A stretch of 47,541 bases of DNA. Origin: RGIG5612 sp045599965. GTDB taxonomy: Bacteria; Bacillota; Clostridia; Lachnospirales; Lachnospiraceae. The DNA lies in NCBI GenBank assembly GCA_045599965.1, contig JAZRXA010000005.1, forward strand, positions 1 to 47,541. Reading direction: 5' to 3'. Positions 14,854 to 23,420 of this stretch are shown here, in pieces. Numbering within the stretch: position 1 is the first letter of the stretch; every line of letters begins with the position of its first letter. The position numbers were made by a program, and so were the translations under genes. The notes under the pieces are model-generated. The model searched no databases and was not told the origin of the DNA. It worked only from the letters and a program-made list of their open reading frames with translations.

Positions 14854-16167
14854 TTATGCCGCAGGTGCCATCATATGGTTTGGTAAGAATGTCGCAATCT
14901 CTGGGAATATAATCAATAATACTAATATTACTATATCGAGTGCGATGAAAGGAAGTACACCTTTAAATATTCTTTCTACAGGTTTCTTCGATACACCACT
15001 CATAGTATATACTGTCATTCCAACAGGTGGTGAGATTGAACCAAGTGCCATAAGTTTTACGATGAAGCAACCTAACCAAATAGGGTCAAATCCAATCTTT
15101 GTAAGAGCTGGATATAGGATAGGCATTGTAAGTACTAACATTGGAATTTCTGGAAGGAACATTCCAAGTATCAAGTATACAAATATAAGAATAACAGATA
15201 ATGCCCATTGTGGAACTGCTAAACTTACAACTGCCTCACTAATGATATCAGGTAAGTTACTTACAGTCATAAACTGTACGAAGATATAAGTTGATCCCAT
15301 AAGGAAGAAAATCATACCCATTAAGATACCTGTATCTTTAAAAGCTTTCCAAAGATTTTTAGCTTTGCATTGACGGAAGATAATTGAAATAACAATTGAT
15401 CCAACAGCGCCAATAGCACCAGCTTCTGTAGATGTGAACCATCCTAAATAAATACCGCCTAATACAAGGAGCATTAAAAGAATGATTGGAATAACTTTAA
15501 GAAGAGTTTTCCATCTTACGCTCCATGGAGCCTTAGGTGTTTTTGGACCGTACTCAGGATGAATCTTACAAAGAAGCCAAATAAGTAAACAGTAAAGTAT
15601 GATTTGGATAACTCCGATGAAAATACCTGACATGAACAGTTTGCTAATGTCATTTTCAGTAAGAATACCATACATCATAAATCCTGTACTAGGTGGGATA
15701 AGTAATGCTAGTGGTGCGCCAGCAGCAGTACAGCCGCAAGCGAAAGTTTCTTCGTAATTACTCTTTTCCATTTCTGGAAGAGCGATACGACTCATAATCA
15801 TAACGCCTGTATTAGCGCTGCCACAAATAGCTCCTAAGAAACCACATGCAACAACTGTTGCAGAAGCAAGGCCACCCCTAAATCTTCCAAGCCAAGCTCT
15901 AACAGCTGCATATAAGTCAAATCCCATCGTTGTTTCTGCTATAACCGAACCCATCAAAGTAAACATCGGGATAACGGTGAAAGCATAAGCATTTAAGTTA
16001 TTAAATGGGGCTGTACCAAGAACTGTCATAGCAACATTGAAACCTCTGATAATCCAAAGGCCAACAAAACCTACGATAGCAAGTGCTGCACCAACCCACA
16101 TCTTAAGTGCAAGTAAAATCAATAAAGTGGCAACACCGATGATGCCTACAATTACATTAAAACTCAT
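14854..16167 (-). CDS. dctM: TRAP transporter large permease (DctM family)
   Basis: The sodium-coupled permease subunit in the inner membrane. It has 437 residues with about 12 membrane helices. DctM signatures are GSVIAETTMGFDLYAAVRAWLGRFRGGLASATVVACGFLGAICGSANT and LALLIPPSTGFMMYGILTE in the first half. In the second half they are STEAGAIGAVGS, FLPEIPMLVLTMPILYPALTKIGFDPIWLGC and GSISPPVGMTVYTMSG. The ATG overlaps the stop of dctQ by four bases, so the two membrane subunits are translationally coupled. Confidence 0.95.
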   Translation of the reverse strand: MSFNVIVGIIGVATLLILLALKMWVGAALAIVGFVGLWIIRGFNVAMTVLGTAPFNNLNAYAFTVIPMFTLMGSVIAETTMGFDLYAAVRAWLGRFRGGLASATVVACGFLGAICGSANTGVMIMSRIALPEMEKSNYEETFACGCTAAGAPLALLIPPSTGFMMYGILTENDISKLFMSGIFIGVIQIILYCLLIWLLCKIHPEYGPKTPKAPWSVRWKTLLKVIPIILLMLLVLGGIYLGWFTSTEAGAIGAVGSIVISIIFRQCKAKNLWKAFKDTGILMGMIFFLMGSTYIFVQFMTVSNLPDIISEAVVSLAVPQWALSVILIFVYLILGMFLPEIPMLVLTMPILYPALTKIGFDPIWLGCFIVKLMALGSISPPVGMTVYTMSGVSKKPVERIFKGVLPFIALDIVILVLLIIFPEIATFLPNHMMAPAA

Positions 16168-16796
16168 TTGTTGTCACCCTCCTTTACCTCTCCAGCTAAA
16201 GGATTGATATTGCCGTCTGCACCTTCTTCTTTCTTTGGTAATCTACCGATAATGCTCATACCATATTTACCGAAAGCAAATTCCCAATCAACTGATCCAA
16301 GTTGGTTCTCTTCGTTATAGTTTCCATGCTTAGCAAGAACTACAATTTTTCTTATTATTGTCATAACAACTGTTAAAGCAGCCACAGCATAACTTACACC
16401 AAATAAGAATAAAAATGGCCACTGTGGGAAATTAATAGCAGTCCAAACAACATTACGTTCCATGCTACGAGTTCCTTGAACAAATTGTTGATATGCAATA
16501 AGAATAATCATTACAAGAGAAACAATTAAGATGCACACTTCAAGAATTAATTGTGCTTTTGGTTTAAGGTGTTTAGTTAACATATTAATGTCAACCATAC
16601 TACCTGTCATGATAGAAGCACCAAGAGAAGTCATGCAGCTTACAAGCATAACCTGTGCCCATTCAGCACCACCTTGAATAGGTGAAGCGAATATATGTCT
16701 AGCAATAACATCTGACACAATAAGAAGAGCCATAGCTGCTAGCAAGGCCATGCATATGTAAGAGCAAATGAGTCCAATAATTCGAACTACTTTCAT
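16164..16796 (-). CDS. dctQ: TRAP transporter small permease (DctQ family)
   Basis: The small membrane subunit, with four helices. I set the start at ATG 16794-16796 (protein MKVVRIIGLICSY, 210 residues) because SD AAGGAG precedes it and the family begins there. An upstream in-frame ATG at 16874 would lie inside the promoter. Typical features are IVSDVIARHIFASPIQGGAEWAQ in helix 2-3 and the conserved NFPQWPFLFLFGVSYAVAAL. The unusual C-terminal tail of about 45 residues is hydrophilic. It is the first gene of the operon and lies directly behind the MerR-type promoter. Confidence 0.9.
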   Translation of the reverse strand: MKVVRIIGLICSYICMALLAAMALLIVSDVIARHIFASPIQGGAEWAQVMLVSCMTSLGASIMTGSMVDINMLTKHLKPKAQLILEVCILIVSLVMIILIAYQQFVQGTRSMERNVVWTAINFPQWPFLFLFGVSYAVAALTVVMTIIRKIVVLAKHGNYNEENQLGSVDWEFAFGKYGMSIIGRLPKKEEGADGNINPLAGEVKEGDNK

Positions 16797-16850
16797 ATAT
16801 TTCCTCTCCTTAAAAAATATGTCTACCATCTTGTATTTATAGATAATAAT

Positions 16851-16881
16851 ATGATAAACTCTTGGGTAGGACAAGGTTCAA
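16851..16881 (-). promoter_or_regulatory. MerR-type promoter of the TRAP operon
   Basis: Minus strand: TTGAAC (16876-16881), 19-bp spacer, TATCAT (16851-16856). The spacer carries the dyad CTTG-N7-CAAG with core CTTGGGTA. A 19-bp spacer with a centred dyad is the hallmark of promoters activated by MerR-family proteins, which untwist the spacer. The regulator gene starts 35 bases away in the opposite direction. Confidence 0.8.
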
Positions 16882-16915
16882 ACGTAAAAATAACAAATAA
16901 ATGGGGTAAATTTTT

Positions 16916-17758
16916 GTGAAAAATGACCAAGGCTCAAAAAATTTCTCTATAAGCGCTTTTGCCAATGCATGTGGCACAACGAAAGACACTTTGTATCATT
17001 ATGAAAATCAAGGTGTTTTGGTTCCTAATATTGATGAGAAAAATCACTATAGATACTATAGTCCTGAGGACTTTCATCGTTTTCAATTTATTGCGCATCT
17101 TAGAAGAATGGGCTTTTCTCTATCCGAAATTCGTGAATGCTTAAAGAAGCATAATGTTTCCTCATACGTTGATATGCTTAGCCTTTGCCAAGATAAAGCT
17201 AAAGAAGAAATTTATAATGCTGAGCGCCAATTTGATATTGCATCAAAGGCAAAATTAGCTGTTACAAAATTTTCTAATATTTCTTTTGAAACCCCTAAGG
17301 TTGAATATTCTGATGTTGAGTATTTTCGTTGCGATGAATTTTGCGGAAAGTTTGATTCTTTAGATGGTTTATCGCAAATAGGAAATCACTTAGCAACTGC
17401 TTTTAATATGTCCGATACTACTAGCAATATTGCTGTTTTTAAGATTTCTAATGATTCATTAAGTGGCTCTACTGCGCAACATCTTGAAATAATGGTTCAA
17501 ACATCTGAGCCGGAAAATGTTAATCCGGATAATCTTCATAAAAAAGAAGCAGGTTTATATTTGCATATGCTTTTTAATCTTGATCTTATGACATCAACAG
17601 ATAAAGACCGTGAACGTTGTTATAAAAAAATGGTTAACTATGCCTTAGAGCACAATTATACAATCATTAGCGACCTTTATTGTTATGACCATATCGGTAG
17701 GTTCTTAACCGACAAAAAAAACGAATTCCTTTCGGAATTCGTTTTCGGAATTATTTAA
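16916..17758 (+). CDS. MerR family transcriptional regulator with C-terminal effector domain
   Basis: A 280-residue regulator with a GTG start. The N-terminal winged HTH is FSISAFANACGTTKDTLYHYENQGVL and HYRYYSPEDFHRFQFIAHLRRMGFSLSEI (residues about 10-75), followed by a coiled-coil dimerisation helix. Residues about 125-280 look like a GyrI/BltR-type small-molecule-binding domain (VEYFRCDEFCGKF, HLEIMVQTSEPE, NYTIISDLYCYD). It diverges from the TRAP operon. Sites with MerR-type geometry precede both the TRAP operon and the FAD oxidoreductase, so it probably activates both in response to the transported compound. The last codons form a terminator hairpin for the convergent gene. Confidence 0.88.
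   Translation: MKNDQGSKNFSISAFANACGTTKDTLYHYENQGVLVPNIDEKNHYRYYSPEDFHRFQFIAHLRRMGFSLSEIRECLKKHNVSSYVDMLSLCQDKAKEEIYNAERQFDIASKAKLAVTKFSNISFETPKVEYSDVEYFRCDEFCGKFDSLDGLSQIGNHLATAFNMSDTTSNIAVFKISNDSLSGSTAQHLEIMVQTSEPENVNPDNLHKKEAGLYLHMLFNLDLMTSTDKDRERCYKKMVNYALEHNYTIISDLYCYDHIGRFLTDKKNEFLSEFVFGII
17713..17743 (-). terminator. Terminator of the FAD oxidoreductase gene, inside the merR coding end
   Basis: A perfect 10-bp stem AACGAATTCC (17720-17729) / GGAATTCGTT (17734-17743) has loop TTTC. On the minus strand seven T residues follow. It ends transcription of the FAD gene although it lies within the last codons of the opposite gene. The plus-strand T-tract is weaker. Confidence 0.8.
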
Positions 17759-17772
17759 TTTGATTTGCTAAA

Positions 17773-19254
17773 TTACGGTTGTCTATATTTATAGAACTCT
17801 TCTGGATTTTCTTTAGCCATCTTCGCAAGCTGAGTATATAAACCATACTCATTGCCTTCAGCAACTTCCGTGTAGATAGGGTCTACGTCTTTTCTTCTTG
17901 GAAGTGGAACGTCTTGCTCAACTAAAATATCTTGAACACGTTTAATATCAACATCTTTAGTTGTTGTGCCCTGCTCAACTGCTACTGCTGCTGCAACGCC
18001 TGCTGCCTGTCCAGTACCTACGCACTGAGGGATAAGTGAAATCCAGTCAAAAGCAACTTCGTCTGACGAAACATGACGGCCTGGGCAAAGAAGGTTATTA
18101 ACGTTCTTTGGAACCATAATTCTATAAGGAATTTCAACAGGTGCTGAATCATTGATTCTGCAGATTGTACTATGCCATGCAATAACGTCATCGAATTCTC
18201 TATGAATTGCGTAATCCATTGGTGTTAAAACATATTCGCCCTCTAATCTTCTAGAGCAACGTACGCCTAACTGTGGTGCAATATCATAAAGGAATGCATT
18301 TTCGTAGCCTTCCGCGTTCTCTCTCATGAAATCGATGATATCTCTAATCTTATCTCTGATCATCATTTCTGAACGTGTAAGGTCTGTAACTTTTATACAA
18401 TCCATTGGTTTAAGCCAGTTATTAAACCAAACAACATCATTTCTTTCCGAAGGAAGCGGCATAATTCCATTGCCTTGAGTGAACTGTTGTAGTCCGCCCA
18501 TTATCTTTCCGAAAGCTTCTGGATGTTCCATGTTGTATCTAAAATATTTTTCATGGTCTACGCCACCAACTCTAAATACCATAGCTGTGCTAGTATTTCT
18601 AGTGTCGTTATCTTTTGTTGTTGAGAAAGGTGCTCCAGTTTGTGCGAAGATATCTCCATCACCAGTAGCATCAATAACAACTTTAGCCATTATCGCTTTA
18701 CGGCCTTCTTTACTTTCGAAGATAACGCCTTTGATAGTGCCTTCTTCCATGATTGGTTTGCATGCCCATGAATGACAATAAACTCTAATTTTTGTGCTCT
18801 CTTCAAGAAGCATTTTGTCCATTTCGATTTTAAGTTGGTTTGGCTCAAAGTATACAGAACGAACTACTCTTCTTGGAGAATCAGGGCAGCTGCTTGTGCA
18901 GTCCCAAATAGGAGCCCATTTATAAAGTTTATCTTTATCTTCACTACCATATTCATCTTTTTCAGGACCTAGGTGTGCGCCTTCAACCTTTGAAAGACGT
19001 GTGAACCATTCTTCCTGAAGTCCACGAACGTACTGTACGTTTTTGTATGAAAGGTGAGGAACCATGATTACATAACCACCGGTTGCATCTCCGCCCATAT
19101 ATCCGTAGCGTTCAAGCAAGATAATATTCTTAGCTCCAGCTCTAGCAGCTGCTAGCGCCGCTGAATGGCCTGCTGCGCCACCGCCACATACAAGTATGTC
19201 GCACTCATCAAAGATTTCTATGCTTCTGGCTTCTTCATTAAAAACCTTATTCAT
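17773..19254 (-). CDS. FAD-dependent oxidoreductase (PF12831-like)
   Basis: A 493-residue soluble flavoprotein. The N-terminal dinucleotide-binding motif is DILVCGGGAAGHSAALAAARAGA (residues about 18-40), then LLERYGYMGGDATGG, which binds the ribose and is typical of PF12831. A second nucleotide region, KVVIDATGDGDIFAQTGAPF, and the C-terminal FAD contact LLCPGRHVSSDEVAFDWISLIPQCVGTGQAAGVAAA complete the fold. No signal peptide is seen, so it acts in the cytoplasm. The substrate is unknown; the shared MerR-type promoter with the TRAP operon suggests it oxidises or reduces the imported compound. SD AGGAGG. Confidence 0.88.
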   Translation of the reverse strand: MNKVFNEEARSIEIFDECDILVCGGGAAGHSAALAAARAGAKNIILLERYGYMGGDATGGYVIMVPHLSYKNVQYVRGLQEEWFTRLSKVEGAHLGPEKDEYGSEDKDKLYKWAPIWDCTSSCPDSPRRVVRSVYFEPNQLKIEMDKMLLEESTKIRVYCHSWACKPIMEEGTIKGVIFESKEGRKAIMAKVVIDATGDGDIFAQTGAPFSTTKDNDTRNTSTAMVFRVGGVDHEKYFRYNMEHPEAFGKIMGGLQQFTQGNGIMPLPSERNDVVWFNNWLKPMDCIKVTDLTRSEMMIRDKIRDIIDFMRENAEGYENAFLYDIAPQLGVRCSRRLEGEYVLTPMDYAIHREFDDVIAWHSTICRINDSAPVEIPYRIMVPKNVNNLLCPGRHVSSDEVAFDWISLIPQCVGTGQAAGVAAAVAVEQGTTTKDVDIKRVQDILVEQDVPLPRRKDVDPIYTEVAEGNEYGLYTQLAKMAKENPEEFYKYRQP

Positions 19255-19310
19255 ATTAATCCTCCTACAAATTTTGCAATTTTATCTATAAATACAAAAA
19301 ATCAAGTATT

Positions 19311-19341
19311 ATTGTAAAGCCTTGGGTAAGTCCAAGGTCAA
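19311..19341 (-). promoter_or_regulatory. MerR-type promoter of the FAD oxidoreductase gene
   Basis: Minus strand: TTGACC (19336-19341), 19-bp spacer, TACAAT (19311-19316). The spacer holds the perfect dyad CCTTGG-N6-CCAAGG. It shares the core CTTGGGTA and the 19-bp spacing with the TRAP promoter at 16851-16881. Confidence 0.85.
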
Positions 19342-19433
19342 ATACTAATTTGCTAAAATTTTCTATGTTTATTTGTGAAAAAGGTCCAAAAGGATAGCTG
19401 TGATTTTGAGCTTTAGTTTTGACAAAAAGTTTA

Positions 19434-19463
19434 TTGTTATTAGTTCTTGTAAAATGTTATACT
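19434..19463 (+). promoter_or_regulatory. Promoter of rsmE close to the start codon
   Basis: TTGTTA (19434-19439), 18 bp, TATACT (19458-19463). The ATG follows after 8 bases and no SD is present, so the leader would be only 0-2 bases. Confidence 0.55.
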
Positions 19464-19471
19464 CTTAAATT

Positions 19472-20218
19472 ATGAAACACTTTTTTACAGGTCCAGAAAA
19501 TATTATAGAAAAAGATGGCAAGACCTTCGCTTTAATCGAAGGCAGCGATGTTAATCATGCTAAAAACGTGCTGCGCATGAAAGAAGCAGATGAACTATTA
19601 GTTAGTGACGGCAGTGGGAATGATTATATATGTAAGGTCGCTTCTATTTCTGATGGCGAGATTATGTGTGAAGTTGTTACTAAAAAAACTTCCAGCGCTG
19701 AACTTGAATCGAAAATTTATCTTTTTCAAGGACTTCCAAAGGCTGATAAGTTTGAGCATATAATTCAAAAAAGTGTTGAGCTTGGCGTTTACGAAATTAT
19801 TCCAGTTGCGCTATCTAGAAGCGTTGTGAAATATGACGATAAAAAATCTAAGTCTAAAGTTGAAAGATGGCAAAAGATTTCTGAAAGTGCTGCAAAGCAA
19901 AGTCAACGCGGAATTATTCCAAAAGTTTGCAACGTTGTTTCTTTAGATGAAGCCTTAAAGATGGCTTTAGATATTGATGTTAAATTAATTCCTTATGAAA
20001 ACTTTGACGACACAGCTTCATCCAAATCTATCATCGAAGGTATAAAGTCTGGCCAAAGCGTTGCTATTTTAGTTGGCCCTGAAGGCGGTTTCTCTAAGGA
20101 AGAAGTCTTAAAAGCAAATGAGGCAGGTTTTACGAGCATCTCCCTAGGTTCAAGGATCTTGCGCACCGAAACCGCCCCACTAATGTTGCTTTCCGTATTA
20201 TCTTTTAATCTTGAATAA
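19472..20218 (+). CDS. rsmE: 16S rRNA (uracil-1498-N3)-methyltransferase RsmE
   Basis: A SPOUT-class SAM methyltransferase that modifies U1498 of 16S rRNA. It has 248 residues: an N-terminal PUA-like domain (HAKNVLRMKEADELLVSDGSGNDY), then the SPOUT domain with LFQGLPKADKFEHIIQKSVELGV, ESAAKQSQRGIIPKV and the trefoil-knot SAM site LVGPEGGFSKEEV and SLGSRILRTETAPL. In many Bacillota it follows prmA; here it stands apart and alone on the plus strand. The mRNA is predicted to be nearly leaderless. Confidence 0.95.
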   Translation: MKHFFTGPENIIEKDGKTFALIEGSDVNHAKNVLRMKEADELLVSDGSGNDYICKVASISDGEIMCEVVTKKTSSAELESKIYLFQGLPKADKFEHIIQKSVELGVYEIIPVALSRSVVKYDDKKSKSKVERWQKISESAAKQSQRGIIPKVCNVVSLDEALKMALDIDVKLIPYENFDDTASSKSIIEGIKSGQSVAILVGPEGGFSKEEVLKANEAGFTSISLGSRILRTETAPLMLLSVLSFNLE

Positions 20219-20243
20219 TTTAGCTTAATTAGAAATCTCTTTT

Positions 20244-20858
20244 TTAATAAGCCGATGCTTCTATAATTGTGAATGTTGCATTTTGCAGTGCAGTCGCAGT
20301 ATCAGAAGTAACCAACGTAAATGCCTGACAAGTTACTGTTTGATCAGGAGCAACGTCATTTGCAAAAACAGTATCTGTATCAATTCGCGAGCCATTTGGA
20401 TCCAATGCTTCTATAGTAAAATTATATGATTGTCTTTCATCGGTAATATTTGTTACTTTTAATTCTAATTTAGTATCAGTAAGTCCATATTGATCTGTAG
20501 AACATTGGAATGTTCCAATTTCAACTTTTACATCTTCTGCTAAAACTTCTTCTGTTGCACTGCCAAAAGTTTTATCGAGTTTTTTGCTTGTTTCATCAAG
20601 TGACTTTGACCAAGAACTTTGAAGTGAAATAGTTATTATAATTGACGCAATGCCTAACACCAATGCTATTATTGCTAAAACTTTTGATACTTTTTTCTTT
20701 GCCACTCCAATAATTCCAAAAATAACTGCTAGTGCGCCTAAGAAAAACGATGCATTATTAACAATCGGTATGAACGACAAAGAAATTCCTACTATTCCTA
20801 TTATGAATGCTGCTATAGCCCATCCGCTTGTTTTTTGTTTTACTTTGTTTTCTTCCAT
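20244..20858 (-). CDS. DUF4190-like membrane protein with extracellular domain
   Basis: A 204-residue protein. Residues about 11-83 form two or three membrane helices rich in Gly/Ile/Val (WAIAAFIIGIVGISLSFIP, FFLGALAVIFGIIGVAKK, VLAIIALVLGIASIIITISL), as in DUF4190 domains. The remaining 110 residues form a soluble beta-rich domain (TKLELKVTNITDERQSYNFTIEALDPNGSRIDT) of the FxLYD/DUF4352 immunoglobulin-like kind, probably outside the cell. The function is unknown. SD AAAGGGGAT. It follows the kinase operon but is separated from it by a strong terminator. Confidence 0.7.
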   Translation of the reverse strand: MEENKVKQKTSGWAIAAFIIGIVGISLSFIPIVNNASFFLGALAVIFGIIGVAKKKVSKVLAIIALVLGIASIIITISLQSSWSKSLDETSKKLDKTFGSATEEVLAEDVKVEIGTFQCSTDQYGLTDTKLELKVTNITDERQSYNFTIEALDPNGSRIDTDTVFANDVAPDQTVTCQAFTLVTSDTATALQNATFTIIEASAY

Positions 20859-20902
20859 TTTTATCCCCTTTCTTATCAGTTTTAAGATAAATAAATGTTA
20901 TC

Positions 20903-20930
20903 AAAAAAAATTAGTGGCTATTGCCACTAA
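20903..20930 (-). terminator. Rho-independent terminator after the kinase operon
   Basis: The stem TTAGTGGC (20911-20918) / GCCACTAA (20923-20930) has a 4-base loop. On the minus strand it is followed by eight T residues. It ends the kinase-helical protein transcript. Confidence 0.93.
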
Positions 20931-20988
20931 AACGGGGGTAATGAATTTTTGCAATTATTTTGTGATTTTGAACGGCCTTCAAATTCAA

Positions 20989-21453
20989 TCAGTCGGTTTC
21001 TGTTGAATTGCTTAGTTCTTCAAAATTATTGTTCTTGAGCAATTCATTTACCTTGAAAATATTATAAGTCTTAGAATTAAACGCTGATATTAAAAGGGCA
21101 TCTCTAGGAATCTTTGCATAAAGCGGAGCCATATTATAAAGTTGCAACGCCTTTTGTGTTTCAGCAAGAGTGAAATGTCCCGCAAAGCATAGTCTTAAAA
21201 TATAGTCTCTTTGTTTTGTATGCTTTTCTTCCGAAATCAGCTTATAGCCATACTTCTCTGAAAAATCTGCAGCAATAAATATTTCTTGTTGCGTTAAGTC
21301 TTTAGATTTTATTGTTTTTCTCATAAAATCAGCAAAAGCTTTTTCGCTACTAATCATGTTAGACTTTTGATTCTCCAAAAATTCCGAAATATTTTCTGGC
21401 TTTGTCTTTTTTAATAAGTTGCCCAGAGCATCAGTAGTTTTTTCTTCTCCCAT
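20989..21453 (-). CDS. Kinase-linked helical protein, possible HTH
   Basis: A 154-residue, all-helical, cytoplasmic protein. The middle (DFMRKTIKSKDLTQQEIFIAADFSEKYGYKLI) resembles the first helices of an XRE-like HTH. The second half (RDYILRLCFAGHFTLAETQKALQLYNMAPLYAKIPRDALLISAF) is a conserved block I associate with genes beside Ser/Thr kinases in Clostridia. It starts ten bases after the kinase stop, so they are co-transcribed. It may be a kinase substrate or adaptor. DNA binding is not certain. Confidence 0.6.
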   Translation of the reverse strand: MGEEKTTDALGNLLKKTKPENISEFLENQKSNMISSEKAFADFMRKTIKSKDLTQQEIFIAADFSEKYGYKLISEEKHTKQRDYILRLCFAGHFTLAETQKALQLYNMAPLYAKIPRDALLISAFNSKTYNIFKVNELLKNNNFEELSNSTETD

Positions 21454-21463
21454 TTATCCTCCT

Positions 21464-22549
21464 TTATAAAATATCACGTATTATTACAGCTAATAACACT
21501 ATCAAAAAAATCAAAAAACAGTCAATTAAAATAATCAATATTATCCTCAAAACTATATTCTTAATATCTTTGATATGTAATTTCTTTTGTACGTCCAAAT
21601 AATTGGCCGAAAATAAAATGACTACTATGCATGAAAGCATAAAGGATATTCTCGAAAACCATGTTTCTATCATTCCACTTGAATTTGTAACTTCCATAGT
21701 AAATCCAACTGCAAACATTAACGCATATCCTAATGTTGAAAAAATAATGCTAACCGGATTTAATTTTCTAAACCCTGGTGGTAATGCTCTATAGAATTTT
21801 CTCTTAGGTTTTTCTGGTTTTATATTTTTTCTTGTTTTTTCGTAGCCTATCAGTTTTAGTAAAAGTTCTTTTGTATTTTGATATCTTTCATTCGGTTCTA
21901 ACTTAGTACACTTACTTATTATCTCGCCAAGTTCCCCATCATATATTTTCTCAACGGGGAATTTCCCTGTAAGCATGACATTCATTAGAACCCCTATAGA
22001 ATAAATATCTGTTCTTATATCAGATGCTGAAAATCCATACTGCTCAGGCGCCGCATACCCCGCCGTACCAATAAGTTGAGTATCTCTATATTGATTTTCA
22101 TCTTGTCTCTTCGCCGCGTTCATATCAAGCAAATTAACTTCACCATTATCGTTTATGATAATATTTGACGGTTTGATGTCTCTATGAATAATAGGTGGCG
22201 TTGCTTGATGAAAGCGTTCTACAATAACTAGTAATTCTTTTACTATTCTTATAGTATCATTCTCGTCAATAACCCCTTCAACTAATTTTTCACTTAAATC
22301 CTGACCTTCTATATATTCTTCAATAACAACCAAGACCTTTTGTTCATTTATTTCTTGTTCATAGTATTCAATTATCTTAGGCGTATTGTTTATCGAATGT
22401 TCTTTTAGATATTTATATATATCAATATTGTAAACGGTGAGAATTTTACCCACAAAAAGTTTTTCATCCTTTTTCAGCAGATAAACTCCGTGTTTCGCAT
22501 TCAATGCTTCAACATATTCATAAGAAAATTGTTCAAAGATTTTACTCAT
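21464..22549 (-). CDS. Membrane-anchored Ser/Thr protein kinase
   Basis: A 361-residue Hanks-type kinase. Visible parts are the ATP lysine in LFVGKIL (K35), the hinge EEYIEGQDL, the catalytic loop HRDIKPSN (H122-N129), LLDMNAAK in place of the DFG motif (D142 kept), the activation end GTAGYAAPEQ and DIYSIGVLM. The glycine-rich loop is not recognisable. After residue about 260 there are three membrane helices, with no PASTA repeats, so it is not PrkC/IreK. The short sequence after the last helix makes an extracellular sensor unlikely. It has no SD; TATAAT lies six bases before the ATG. A helical partner gene follows. Confidence 0.88.
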   Translation of the reverse strand: MSKIFEQFSYEYVEALNAKHGVYLLKKDEKLFVGKILTVYNIDIYKYLKEHSINNTPKIIEYYEQEINEQKVLVVIEEYIEGQDLSEKLVEGVIDENDTIRIVKELLVIVERFHQATPPIIHRDIKPSNIIINDNGEVNLLDMNAAKRQDENQYRDTQLIGTAGYAAPEQYGFSASDIRTDIYSIGVLMNVMLTGKFPVEKIYDGELGEIISKCTKLEPNERYQNTKELLLKLIGYEKTRKNIKPEKPKRKFYRALPPGFRKLNPVSIIFSTLGYALMFAVGFTMEVTNSSGMIETWFSRISFMLSCIVVILFSANYLDVQKKLHIKDIKNIVLRIILIILIDCFLIFLIVLLAVIIRDIL

Positions 22550-22555
22550 GTTTTT

Positions 22556-22561
22556 ATTATA
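22556..22561 (-). promoter_or_regulatory. -10 box six bases before the kinase ATG
   Basis: TATAAT on the minus strand, then six bases, then ATG (22547-22549). The -35 is weak (TTGATT at 15-bp spacing). No SD is present. A leaderless kinase mRNA is predicted. Confidence 0.55.
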
Positions 22562-22573
22562 TTACAAAACATA

Positions 22574-23398
22574 TCAAATCAATAATTTATTTTGAATCGC
22601 GCTATCGATATCCCGAACGTCAATGTTTCCATCCATGTCATCAAATGTAACTATTAAGTTATCCCACAACGTTATTCCGTGCTCTTCATATTTCTTTAGT
22701 TTCCAATCAAACTCATTTCTATAGTCCTCTCTAAAACAACACCCCGCATGCTCCCAATAAAAAATTTTATTATCAATTCGCATTATTGAAAAATCTGGAT
22801 AAACAATATTTCCACCAAGCACTATCGGTGCCTCATACTTAAAAGCTATCTTGCTCGCTAAAAGTTTTTCATAAATAAGCGCCTCCGACTTACTTCTAAC
22901 TAATTGCCCTGTCGACGTCGTATGTTTTAGATGTTCTGGATACTTTGGGTTTCCAACATATGGCTGGTCAACCCATTGCAAAAGCATTTGCGCCTTCTCT
23001 GGATCTGCCGGCAGTGCATACCGTCCTTCCTTCTCAAACTCTAACATATTTTGAATTTGTAACGGCATCCTTTTCATCACATCATCTATCTCAATATTTT
23101 TGATTTCTCCAACCTTCGCTAACGCATCTATATTGTTATCAATCAACCTTAACATTTCTTGATAGTATCTCTTTTTTGCCATTTGTTTTATTAGTTTTTC
23201 ATCCTTTGTAATACTTTCACGAACTTTTTTACCTCTTACAATTTTCTCGATAAAAAAAGAAGTGTATATTATATCTTTTTTAGAATATTGACGCACCCCA
23301 AGCGTTCCGTCCGAATATTCTTTAAGTTTATTCAATACTTTATTTCTTAAGTTTGTTATGTTGCTTAAATAATTAATAATACTATTTTGATTTAACAT
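22574..23398 (-). CDS. PD-(D/E)XK nuclease-like protein
   Basis: A 274-residue protein when started at ATG 23396-23398, which follows SD AAAGGAG at 7 bases; an in-frame ATG at 23428 has no SD. The N-terminal 160 residues are helical and basic. The C-terminal part has RSKSEALIYEKLL, YEAPIVLGGNIVYPDFSI and FYWEHAGC. The E-D-E arrangement (about E172, D202, E216) fits the PD-(D/E)XK nuclease fold. Similar unnamed proteins are common in gut Clostridia. Lys of the ExK motif is not seen (WEH instead), so activity is uncertain. It sits downstream of a phased array of TTGCGAAA sites (23421-23616) that may control it. Confidence 0.65.
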   Translation of the reverse strand: MLNQNSIINYLSNITNLRNKVLNKLKEYSDGTLGVRQYSKKDIIYTSFFIEKIVRGKKVRESITKDEKLIKQMAKKRYYQEMLRLIDNNIDALAKVGEIKNIEIDDVMKRMPLQIQNMLEFEKEGRYALPADPEKAQMLLQWVDQPYVGNPKYPEHLKHTTSTGQLVRSKSEALIYEKLLASKIAFKYEAPIVLGGNIVYPDFSIMRIDNKIFYWEHAGCCFREDYRNEFDWKLKKYEEHGITLWDNLIVTFDDMDGNIDVRDIDSAIQNKLLI

Positions 23399-23420
23399 TT
23401 TAATTCTCCTTTCTTTTACT

